DNA from: Thermodesulfatator sp.
GTDB taxonomy: Bacteria; Desulfobacterota; Thermodesulfobacteria; Thermodesulfobacteriales; Thermodesulfobacteriaceae
NCBI GenBank assembly: GCA_027036915.1
Contig: JALWCD010000075.1
Span: 1-6,028, forward strand
DNA length: 6,028 nucleotides
Direction: 5' to 3'
The notes beneath the pieces were generated by a model that saw only the letters and a program-made list of their open reading frames with translations, had not been told where the DNA came from and searched no databases. The position numbers and the translations under genes were made by a program. Position 1 is the stretch's first letter. Each line of letters opens with the position of its first letter. Shown in pieces: positions 1-5,501 of this stretch.

Positions 1-877
1 CCCCCGGGGGTTGCACCTGGCCGGCGGCGAACCCTTTCTGAACTTCGATCTCCTCCTCTGGGCGGTGGAAAGGTGTCGCCGGTACGGGCTTCCCATGGAA
101 TATGTGGAGACCAACGCCGGCTGGTGCACCTCTTACGAGGAGGCCCGGGAGAAGTTCCGCCTTCTTCGGGAGGCCGGCCTTTCCCGGATCCTCATCTCCT
201 GCAGCCCCTTTCACGCCGAAACCGTACCCCTGCGAAGGACCCTTACCGCCTATCAGGCGGCAAGAGAGGTCTTCGGGCCGCAGGGTGTGATCCTTTACAT
301 GGCCCGTTTCGTGGATCTCATCCGGGCCCTGGATACGGATCGTCCGGTGCCTCTTAAGAGATGGCTTGAGGCTTATGGTCTTCGTGAGGCCGGTCGCCTC
401 TTCTGGGAAGGATATCAGCTCTTTTCCGGAGGCCGGGCGGGCTTTGAACTGGGGGCCTTAACCGCAAGGTATCCCTGGGAGGCTTTCCGCGGCCTGACCT
501 GCTCCTTTGAGATCCTGTCCTCGCGCCATGCCCATTTCGATCCTTACGGAAACTATATCCCGCTCTTTTGCGGCGGGCTCTCGCTGGGCACGGTGGGGCG
601 AGATCTTCCGGCTTTTGTGGCTCGCTACGACCCCGAAGGGTCTCCCATAGTGAAGCTTTTGGTGCAGGAAGGGCCCTTCGGACTTGCGGAATGGGCGAAA
701 AAAGAGTTCGGTTTCAGGCCCGATCCGCGGGGTTACGCCGGAAAGTGCCATCTCTGCGTGGCGACAAGGGCCTTTCTTGCGGAAAGCGGGGAGGAATTTC
801 CCGAGCTTTCGCCCCGGGACTTTTACCGGAATCTCAGAAGCCATCTGCCCGCCCTCGAGGTGGACCATGAGGCTTAA
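1..877 (+). CDS. Radical SAM protein, C-terminal part (5' end outside window)
   Basis: The frame is open from the window edge, so the gene begins upstream and the radical SAM cluster motif CxxxCxxC is not visible. The first visible residues are PRGLHLAGGEPFLNF. They contain the GGEP signature that contacts S-adenosylmethionine in radical SAM enzymes, followed by the segment YVETNAGWC. About 291 residues are visible. Towards the C-terminus there are four cysteines: in LTCSFEI (about residue 167 of the visible part), in PLFCGG (about 190), and a KCHLC pair (about 249 and 252). This spacing recalls the auxiliary iron-sulfur regions of SPASM/twitch-type radical SAM enzymes. No membrane segment is seen. 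It overlaps the next gene by 11 nt, indicating translational coupling in an operon. The superfamily is secure; substrate and reaction are unknown. Confidence 0.9.
   Translation, partial: PRGLHLAGGEPFLNFDLLLWAVERCRRYGLPMEYVETNAGWCTSYEEAREKFRLLREAGLSRILISCSPFHAETVPLRRTLTAYQAAREVFGPQGVILYMARFVDLIRALDTDRPVPLKRWLEAYGLREAGRLFWEGYQLFSGGRAGFELGALTARYPWEAFRGLTCSFEILSSRHAHFDPYGNYIPLFCGGLSLGTVGRDLPAFVARYDPEGSPIVKLLVQEGPFGLAEWAKKEFGFRPDPRGYAGKCHLCVATRAFLAESGEEFPELSPRDFYRNLRSHLPALEVDHEA
857..863 (+). promoter_or_regulatory. Ribosome binding site of the HAD hydrolase gene
   Basis: GAGGTGG lies 3 nt before the ATG at 867 (GAGG itself is 6 nt away), inside the end of the radical SAM gene. It supports the start at 867 over the in-frame ATG at 684. 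The upstream start would add 61 residues before a HAD motif I that normally sits within the first 15 residues. Confidence 0.75.
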
Positions 878-1550
878 GGCCGTGATCTTCGACGCCGAGG
901 GCACGCTCCTTCACATCCATCCTTCGGTGGGGGCGGTTTACGCCCGGGTGCTTTCCGACTTCGGCTATCAGGTGGAACCTTTCGAAATAGATCACCGGAT
1001 TAGAAAACTCTGGCCGACCTTCAGGAACTATTTTGCGAATTTTTCCCGCAGGGGTTGCCTTCAGGCCTGGCGACGCATCTTCTGGGAGACGGTTTCCCCC
1101 TGGGTAAATGGAGAACGCCGGGAGGAGCTTTTCCGGGAGACCTACGAGGCCTTCGCCCGGCCCGAAGCCTTTCGCCTGGCCCCTGGAACGAAGGAGGCCC
1201 TGGAGTTTCTCCACGCTCAGGGAATAAAGACCGCCATCCTTTCGAACTGGGACGAAAGGCTCTTTCGCCTGCTTGAGGCCTTCGGGCTTTCCGGGGCCTT
1301 CGAGAGGGTGCTTGTGGCCTGCGAACTGGGAGTGGGGAAACCCTCCCCCGAGGCCTTTCGCCTGGCCTGTGAGGCCCTGGGCGTGCGGCCCGAGGAGGCC
1401 CTCATGGTGGGCAACGACCCCCGGGACGACTTCGAAGGGGCCCGGAGGGCAGGCCTTAAGGCCTGGCTTTATCGGGGAGAGGATCTTTACGAAATTCTGC
1501 GCCGGGAGGTGATGACAGGTGCCACGGACGGGAGAGTTCAAAGATCTTGA
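867..1550 (+). CDS. HAD-superfamily hydrolase, subfamily IA, REG-2-like, with variant motif I
   Basis: The protein has 227 residues, a normal length for a subfamily IA HAD phosphohydrolase acting in the cytoplasm. Motif I is FDAEGTLL (residues 8-15): D9 is the expected nucleophile, but the usual second aspartate, the general acid, is E11. Motif II is ILSNWDERL with S126. Motif III is K158 in GVGKPSPEAF. Motif IV is MVGNDPRDDFEGA with D184 and D187/D188 for magnesium. A helical cap lies at about 18-100. The SNWDxRL segment and the altered DxxGTL motif resemble the REG-2/HDHD3-like branch, whose substrates are largely unknown. The start at 867 puts motif I at the N-terminus and has a good ribosome binding site. 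The gene overlaps its upstream neighbour by 11 nt and the downstream gene by 32 nt, so all three are probably one transcript. Phosphatase activity is inferred from the fold; the substrate is not. Confidence 0.88.
   Translation: MRLKAVIFDAEGTLLHIHPSVGAVYARVLSDFGYQVEPFEIDHRIRKLWPTFRNYFANFSRRGCLQAWRRIFWETVSPWVNGERREELFRETYEAFARPEAFRLAPGTKEALEFLHAQGIKTAILSNWDERLFRLLEAFGLSGAFERVLVACELGVGKPSPEAFRLACEALGVRPEEALMVGNDPRDDFEGARRAGLKAWLYRGEDLYEILRREVMTGATDGRVQRS
1504..1510 (+). promoter_or_regulatory. Ribosome binding site of the cysteine-cluster gene
   Basis: GGGAGGT lies 8 nt before the GTG at 1519, within the HAD coding region. It supports use of this GTG. The nearby ATG at 1512 is in the HAD frame and is not a candidate. 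Confidence 0.7.
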
Positions 1551-2109
1551 GGAACTTCTGGCGGAGGTCGATGGGAACTTCGCCGAGGTTCGCCGGAAGT
1601 ACCCCCGGGAGGTGCGTTGCCGAAAGGGATGTACCGACTGCTGTTACGCGCCCTTTGATCTTTCCCTGGTGGAGGCCATTTATCTGGGCAGGGCTTTCCG
1701 GAGGCTCCCGCGCCGGCAGAGACGGGAGGTGGAAAGACGCCTTGAGAAATACGAAAGGGACTGGCAGACCAGGGTGCCCAAGCCCGCCACCCCCTTTCTT
1801 CTTTCCACGGTAAGGCTTCGGTGTCCCTTCCTGGACAATAAAGGGCTCTGTGTGGTCTACGAGTGGCGGCCGGTGACCTGCCGGATCTACGGTCTGCCCC
1901 TGGCCATCGAGGGCGAGACCTTCGTCTGCCCCCGTTCGGGTTTTGAACCGGGGAAGACCTATCCCACGGTTATTTTTCCCGAGATTCTACGTCGTCTGGC
2001 CGAAATTTCGGAAAAAATTATGCCCAAGGGGGGGCGGTTACGGATTTCCCTGATCGGGGTTGTCCGGGGAGAGTTCCCGGGCGCTCATCTCCTCTCGGAG
2101 AGCTTTTAG
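1519..2109 (+). CDS. YkgJ-family cysteine-cluster protein (putative zinc/iron-chelating domain)
   Basis: The protein has 196 residues. The conserved cysteines of the CxCxCC/YkgJ family (PF03692) are present in order: C34 and C38 with C41-C42 in CRKGCTDCCYAPFDLS, then RCPFLDNKGLCVVYEWRP with C102 and C111, then C121 in TCRIYGLP, and a further C137. These eight thiols could hold a metal centre or iron-sulfur cluster. That role is proposed for the family and not proven here. The middle, about 58-82, is a very basic helix. There is no signal peptide or membrane segment. Translation starts at GTG 1519, 32 nt inside the HAD gene. The last 72 nt run head-on into the convergent TPR gene. Association with a radical SAM enzyme suggests a redox or metal-handling helper, but that is inference. 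Confidence 0.9.
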   Translation: MPRTGEFKDLEELLAEVDGNFAEVRRKYPREVRCRKGCTDCCYAPFDLSLVEAIYLGRAFRRLPRRQRREVERRLEKYERDWQTRVPKPATPFLLSTVRLRCPFLDNKGLCVVYEWRPVTCRIYGLPLAIEGETFVCPRSGFEPGKTYPTVIFPEILRRLAEISEKIMPKGGRLRISLIGVVRGEFPGAHLLSESF

Positions 2110-2640
2110 GGCCCTTTCGGCCAGTTCGGCTTGCTCCCGGGAACCGATGCGCCGGTATATGCGGGCGGCCAGCTCGTAGGCTTCGGCCGCGGCCTGATAT
2201 CGGCCCTGGCCCCGGTAAACGTCTCCGATCCCGGCGAGCATCCGGGCCGCCCGGTGGGCGTCTTTGTACTTTTCGGCAATCTCGAGAGCCCGGTAAAGAT
2301 AGGGTAGGGCCTTCTCCGGCTGGCGGAGCTCTTTGTAAACGTAAACGATCTTTTCCGAGAGGATGGCCGCCCCGAGTTCGTCCTGATACTCTTCACAGAT
2401 GTCCAGGGCGATCTTGTAGGGTTTGAGGGCCTTCTCGAAGCTACCCCGGTTGAAATAGATGTCGCCCATCTTTTCGGCCGCATTGGCTGCTTCTTTGTGG
2501 TGTCCGTGTTTCACAAAGACCCGATAGGCCTCCTCGTAGCGGGCCAGGGCGTCGAGACTCCGCCCCTGGGCCCACATGATTTTGGCCTCCTGATACCATT
2601 TGAGGGCCTCTTCTACCTCAGGATGCCGGTCTTCCGCCAT
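2038..2640 (-). CDS. TPR-repeat protein, four repeats (distal gene of the minus operon)
   Basis: The protein has 200 residues from the start chosen here. It is almost all helical and holds about four tetratricopeptide repeats, at roughly 12-45, 52-87, 92-127 and 132-167. Recognisable pieces are ALARYEEAYRVF, MGDIYFNRGSFEKALKPYKIAL, EKALPYLYRALEIAEKY and IGDVYRGQGRYQAAAEAYELA. The unit is longer than 34 residues, as in the TPR_12-like or Rapsyn/kinesin-light-chain-like type. No enzyme domain, signal peptide or membrane segment is visible, so a protein-binding scaffold is the best guess. I chose ATG at 2640 because a strong GGAGG lies 6 nt upstream of it. The in-frame ATG at 2652 lacks such a site and would lie inside the neighbouring gene. 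The start overlaps the HEAT gene stop by one base (TGATG). The 3' end overlaps the convergent cysteine-cluster gene by 72 bp. Confidence 0.88.
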   Translation of the reverse strand: MAEDRHPEVEEALKWYQEAKIMWAQGRSLDALARYEEAYRVFVKHGHHKEAANAAEKMGDIYFNRGSFEKALKPYKIALDICEEYQDELGAAILSEKIVYVYKELRQPEKALPYLYRALEIAEKYKDAHRAARMLAGIGDVYRGQGRYQAAAEAYELAARIYRRIGSREQAELAERALKALREEMSARELSPDNPDQGNP

Positions 2641-3710
2641 CAATTCCTCCATTCTTCAAGAATTCGGGCCGCCAGTTCCCCGATCTTAAGGGTCTCAAAA
2701 TCGTCCTTCTCCGGAAGATAGATCTCGAAATGGGCCTGGTCGCCCCTGAGTTTTTGAACCCCGGACGCGGTTTCCTTAAGCCCCAGGGCCTTCAGGGTAA
2801 GGAGGACCAGACCGCGCACCTCCGGATTCTCATCCCCGAGGAATTCGAGCAGCCGAAAGGGTTTTTCCCGCCGGAGGAGTTCGGGGTGTCTTTCGGCGAT
2901 GCGCCAGAGAGCGAAAAGGGCCGCCGGCCTGAATTCGGGATAGGCCAGAAAGGCCAAGAGATTCCGCACGTAGAGTCCGAATCGGCGGGGAAGAACCCGC
3001 ACGATTTCGCCCACGGCTTCAAGCGCCCCCCAGGCCGAAGCCGCGGAATCGGCACTGGCATAGAGCAACCTTTTGACCAGGTCGGCTATTTCTTCGGGAA
3101 TTTCCTCGGCTAAATCCCGGGCCAGCTCTCCCAGGTACCTTACGGTCCGGAAACGAAGGGCCCGGTCGGGGTGATAAAGGACCTTCTGTAGCATTCTCAG
3201 GTTTAGGGGTTGGTGACGGCAGAGCAGGCGTAGTTCCTCGAAACGTCCTTCCCGCACCAGTTTTTCGGCTTCGGCCCGCCGCAGTTTGCGAGGCCTTGAA
3301 GACGGGGGGCTTTCCGGCCGCTTACGCCTTCGGCGAATTTCTTCCAGATCTTTTTCTCCCAGGGCTCGAAGATCCTCCGCCAGCCTCACGAAGTAAAGTA
3401 TGCCGGAGACCTTCCGGCCCTCGAAATGACCTTCCGGAACGATTTGATGGGAGACCTGGTCGTAGTGTTCCAGGACCGTTTCGCGATAGTCCTCCCCGGG
3501 GATCAGATCCCAGGCCAGCTCCCACCGGCCTCCGGTGGCCAGAAAAAGGGCCTCCACAAAGGCCGCTCCCCGATTGAAACCGGTCACGTCACTGACATAG
3601 ACCGCTCCGCACTCACAGAACCCGGCGTCCATGTCCGCGAACTGGAACCCGAGATTTTGGGGCGGAGCCACCGGTTGCTGACAGAAGGGACATCGGGGAG
3701 TACGCTTCAT
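2640..3710 (-). CDS. Zinc-ribbon and HEAT-repeat protein, DVU0298-like
   Basis: The protein has 356 residues. The N-terminus carries a likely zinc ribbon, CPFC (C7, C10) with CEC (C32, C34). An unrecognised domain follows at about 40-115, with segments GGRWELAWDLIPGEDYRE and LEHYDQVSHQIVPEGH. A very basic, proline/serine-containing linker lies at about 124-146. The rest (about 148-356) is a helical solenoid of HEAT-like repeats, including YLGELARDLAEEIPEE, WGALEAVGEIVRVLP, ALFALWRIAERHPELL and FLGDENPEVRGLVLLTLKALG. The pattern RLLY...WGALEAVGEI resembles, from memory, the HEAT-containing DVU0298 family known from sulfate reducers. No function is established for that family. The gene starts in an ATGA overlap with the upstream TPR gene and ends in a TGATG overlap with the downstream one. 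A nucleic-acid or protein-binding adaptor is plausible from the zinc ribbon and basic linker but unproven. Confidence 0.85.
   Translation of the reverse strand: MKRTPRCPFCQQPVAPPQNLGFQFADMDAGFCECGAVYVSDVTGFNRGAAFVEALFLATGGRWELAWDLIPGEDYRETVLEHYDQVSHQIVPEGHFEGRKVSGILYFVRLAEDLRALGEKDLEEIRRRRKRPESPPSSRPRKLRRAEAEKLVREGRFEELRLLCRHQPLNLRMLQKVLYHPDRALRFRTVRYLGELARDLAEEIPEEIADLVKRLLYASADSAASAWGALEAVGEIVRVLPRRFGLYVRNLLAFLAYPEFRPAALFALWRIAERHPELLRREKPFRLLEFLGDENPEVRGLVLLTLKALGLKETASGVQKLRGDQAHFEIYLPEKDDFETLKIGELAARILEEWRN
2645..2650 (-). promoter_or_regulatory. Ribosome binding site deciding the start of the four-TPR gene
   Basis: Read on the minus strand, GGAGGA ends just before ATTG-ATG. The GGAGG core is about 6 nt from the ATG at 2640, which favours that start over the ATG at 2652. 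The site lies in the last codons of the HEAT gene, consistent with coupled translation. Confidence 0.7.
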
Positions 3711-4306
3711 GAAAGGACCATCTTTTCGAACTCGGGATTTACCGGATAGCCCAGTTCTTTGGCCCGTAAGAGAGCCTCCCGGGCGGCCTCTTTTTTCCCC
3801 TGGTAAAAGAGCGCCACGGCCAGATTATTGTGCGCCATGGAGAAATCCGGATCGTATTCCAGGGCCCTGCGGCAGGCTTCTTCGGCCTCCCCATAGGCCT
3901 CCCGGGCAATAAGCACGGTGGCCAGATTGACCCAGACCGCCGGAAGTTCGGGTTTAATCTCCAGGGCTTTTCGGTAGTATTTTTCCGCGGCCTCAAGCTC
4001 CCCCATCTCAAAGGAGATGAGCCCCATGTTGGTCAGGGCCTCGGGCGAGGCGGGATAGATCTTAAGGGCCAGGGCGAAGGCCTTGCGGGCCTCCTCCAGT
4101 TCTCCCTCCCGGGCCAGGATAGTCCCCAGGTTGGTCAGGGCCTCAAAGTTGTGGGGGTCTAACTTCAGGATCTTTTTCAGGGTCTCCTTGGCCTCGGCCA
4201 GCCTTCCGGCCCGAAAGTAGGCCAGGGCCAGCCGGTGATGGGCAAAAATGGAACGCGGATTCTCCTCGACCTCTTTTTCCAGGGCCGCCAGGATGTTTTC
4301 ATCCAT
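3707..4306 (-). CDS. TPR-repeat protein, five repeats (first gene of the minus operon)
   Basis: The protein has 199 residues and is built almost wholly of canonical 34-residue tetratricopeptide repeats, at about 20-52, 53-86, 87-120, 121-154 and 155-188. Consensus positions are clear: AHHRLALAYFRAGRLAEAKETL, EALTNLGTILAREGELEEA, ALTNMGLISFEMGELEAAEKYY, AVWVNLATVLIAREAYGEAEEA and AHNNLAVALFYQGKKEAAREAL, each followed by a Pro near the repeat end. A short tail, GYPVNPEFEKMVLS, caps the solenoid. There is no signal peptide or membrane segment, so it is predicted to be a cytoplasmic scaffold. The start at 4306 has AAGGAG 6 nt upstream and lies just behind a good promoter. The stop overlaps the next start as ATGA, so the three minus-strand genes should be co-translated. 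The partner protein cannot be told from the sequence. Confidence 0.9.
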   Translation of the reverse strand: MDENILAALEKEVEENPRSIFAHHRLALAYFRAGRLAEAKETLKKILKLDPHNFEALTNLGTILAREGELEEARKAFALALKIYPASPEALTNMGLISFEMGELEAAEKYYRKALEIKPELPAVWVNLATVLIAREAYGEAEEACRRALEYDPDFSMAHNNLAVALFYQGKKEAAREALLRAKELGYPVNPEFEKMVLS

Positions 4307-4312
4307 GGGGTT

Positions 4313-4318
4313 CTCCTT
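4313..4318 (-). promoter_or_regulatory. Ribosome binding site of the five-TPR gene
   Basis: On the minus strand AAGGAG lies 6 nt before the ATG at 4306. It is an ideal site and fixes this start. Confidence 0.8.
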
Positions 4319-4334
4319 GTTTCGGGATTAAATT

Positions 4335-4362
4335 ATTCTAAAAAGGGTTCAGGGTTTGTCCA
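4335..4362 (-). promoter_or_regulatory. Sigma-70-type promoter of the TPR/HEAT/TPR operon
   Basis: Read on the minus strand, TGGACA (4362-4357) and TAGAAT (4340-4335) are separated by 16 bp. Each hexamer matches the consensus at five of six positions. Transcription would start near 4328, giving a short leader of about 20 nt with the ribosome binding site just inside. The -35 box ends 3 bp from the mltG start codon, so the promoter occupies most of the 59-bp divergent spacer. I found no equally good plus-strand promoter for mltG in the same spacer. Confidence 0.6.
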
Positions 4363-4365
4363 GAG

Positions 4366-5340
4366 ATGAAAAAAGGCTGTTTCTTTTTCGCAATCCTCTT
4401 TCTCTACCTGGTGGGCTGGTATCTTGAGATCACGACTCCCATCTCCCGAACCCCTTCTCCAACGGTAGTCTTCATTCCTCCGGGCACCCCCGTCAAGGAA
4501 GTGGCCCATATCCTCAAAGAAAAGGGCCTTATTCGAAGCCCCTGGGCCTTTTTCCTGGAGGGCTTGAGATTGGGGGTTCTCAAAGACCTCAAGGCCGGCG
4601 AGTACGAATTCTCTCCCCATCAGAGCCCGGCCGAGATCCTGAAACAGATGGCCGAGGGCCGGGTCATCACCCACATCGTGACTATTCCCGAGGGCTATAA
4701 CGTCTGGGAGGTGGCCCGGTTGCTGGAGAGGGCCGGATTGCTCAAAAGGGACGAATTCCTGGCCCGGGCCTTCAACGAGACCTTCGCCCACTCTCTGGGG
4801 ATCCCCGGGCCCTCGGTGGAGGGGTTCCTCTTTCCGGATACCTACTACCTGGTGAAGGGTCTTTCCGCCGAGGAGATCATCCGGAAGATGGTTTCGAGAT
4901 TCTGGGAGATCTGGGCCAGATACGAGAAGCGGGCCGAAGAGATGGGGGTTTCGGTCTATGAGGTGGTGACCCTGGCTTCCATCGTGGAAAAGGAGGCCGT
5001 GCTTTCCCGGGAAAAACCCCTCATCGCGGCCGTATACTGGAACCGTCTGCGCCGAGGAATGCCTCTTCAGGCCGATCCCACCGTGCGGTACGCCCTGCGT
5101 CGTTTCCGGGGGCGTCTTTATTACAAACACCTCCGGGTAAAAAACCCCTACAACACTTACCGTTATCCCGGTCTCCCACCCACTCCCATCGCCAACCCCG
5201 GGGAGGAGAGTCTCCGGGCCGTGCTTTATCCGGCCAGGGTCCCCTATCTTTATTTCGTCTCCCGGGGGGACGGCTCTCACCACTTCTCCACCACCTACCG
5301 GGAACACCTTCGGGCGGTGAGAAAATACCGCCGGAGATAG
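4366..5340 (+). CDS. mltG: Endolytic murein transglycosylase MltG (YceG-like)
   Basis: The protein has 324 residues, typical for the family. MltG is an inner-membrane lytic transglycosylase that cuts nascent glycan strands and is thought to help terminate their synthesis. An N-terminal membrane anchor lies at about 4-20 (FFFAILFLYLVGWYL). A LysM-like subdomain follows at about 33-100, and the YceG catalytic domain runs from about 105 to the end. Family motifs are EGFLFPDTYYL (152-162), LASIVEKEA with E208 as the likely catalytic glutamate, YWNRLRRGMPLQADPT, PYNTYRYPGLPPTPIANPG, and YLYFVSRGDGSHHFSTTYREH near the end in two joined blocks. The ATG at 4366 is the only usable start because an in-frame stop lies at 4339. 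It has no strong ribosome binding site, only a weak AGGG about 11 nt upstream. It is transcribed away from the TPR operon and towards mraZ, 187 bp downstream. Confidence 0.96.
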   Translation: MKKGCFFFAILFLYLVGWYLEITTPISRTPSPTVVFIPPGTPVKEVAHILKEKGLIRSPWAFFLEGLRLGVLKDLKAGEYEFSPHQSPAEILKQMAEGRVITHIVTIPEGYNVWEVARLLERAGLLKRDEFLARAFNETFAHSLGIPGPSVEGFLFPDTYYLVKGLSAEEIIRKMVSRFWEIWARYEKRAEEMGVSVYEVVTLASIVEKEAVLSREKPLIAAVYWNRLRRGMPLQADPTVRYALRRFRGRLYYKHLRVKNPYNTYRYPGLPPTPIANPGEESLRAVLYPARVPYLYFVSRGDGSHHFSTTYREHLRAVRKYRRR

Positions 5341-5465
5341 TTTTATAACTATAACCCACTTTGAAATTTTAACGAATAAAAGATAAGTTACTTCGTAGAT
5401 CCGCCTACTAAGGCCCGATCAAACCTATCTATATAACTTCCTTATTTTTCGCTAAAAAAAGTATC
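5341..5465 (+). other. AT-rich spacer between mltG and the mraZ promoter
   Basis: This stretch has no convincing gene. It is far richer in A and T than the flanking coding DNA. It holds a tandem TATAAC pair (5344-5355), a third TATAAC (5432-5437), and an inverted pair GTAG-N6-CTAC (5395-5408). No GC-rich hairpin followed by a T-run is visible, so I cannot place an intrinsic terminator for mltG. Read-through into the mraZ region is therefore possible. Confidence 0.6.
5441..5461 (+). promoter_or_regulatory. UP-element-like A/T tract upstream of the mraZ -35 box
   Basis: A T-rich block, TTATTTTT, is followed after CGCT by seven consecutive A residues, ending 4 bp before TTGACA. The order and distance match the distal and proximal halves of an UP element, which binds the alpha C-terminal domains of RNA polymerase. 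This is a sequence match only. Confidence 0.5.
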
Positions 5466-5495
5466 TTGACAGGGGGAAGACCTACCTAGTAGCCT
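5466..5495 (+). promoter_or_regulatory. Probable dcw-cluster promoter with consensus -35 and weak -10
   Basis: TTGACA (5466-5471) is a perfect -35 hexamer. At 18 bp spacing the best -10 is TAGCCT (5490-5495), only three of six matches. With this choice transcription would start near 5502, at the first MraZ repeat. A weak -10 combined with a strong -35 and an upstream A/T tract is compatible with a regulated promoter. The exact -10 is uncertain. Confidence 0.5.
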
Positions 5496-5501
5496 ACAGG
5501 G

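Noticed and set aside
1..10. CCCCCGGGGG palindrome at the window edge
   Set aside because: It lies within the coding frame of the radical SAM gene in GC-rich DNA and is cut by the window edge; there is no reason to give it a function.
11..13. TTG as the start of the radical SAM gene
   Set aside because: It lies inside the SAM-binding GGEP region; the frame is open upstream and the cluster-binding cysteines must precede it.
684..866. N-terminal extension of the HAD protein from the ATG at 684
   Set aside because: It would put 61 residues before motif I and overlap the radical SAM gene by almost 200 nt; the start at 867 has a good ribosome binding site.
458..904. A 148-codon open frame on the minus strand opposite the radical SAM gene
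   Set aside because: No domain is recognisable and it lies wholly opposite a well-supported coding frame.
834..1541. A 235-codon open frame on the minus strand opposite the HAD gene
   Set aside because: It is a Gly/Pro-rich shadow of a gene with four intact HAD motifs, with no family resemblance of its own.
2095..2125. Terminator around the palindrome AGGGCCCT
   Set aside because: There is no T-run after it on either strand and it lies inside the coding overlap.
2650..2652. ATG at 2652 as the start of the four-TPR gene
   Set aside because: There is no ribosome binding site before it, while the ATG at 2640 has GGAGG at ideal distance and a TGATG junction.
4333..5307. A 324-codon open frame on the minus strand opposite mltG
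   Set aside because: It mirrors mltG almost end to end, its protein is rich in Gly, Pro, His and Asp without any recognisable domain, and mltG has full family motifs. It is a side effect of GC-rich codon use.
5361..5387. Second promoter with TTGAAA (5361-5366) and GATAAG (5382-5387)
   Set aside because: The spacer is only 15 bp and the -10 matches at four of six positions; in AT-rich DNA this is expected by chance.
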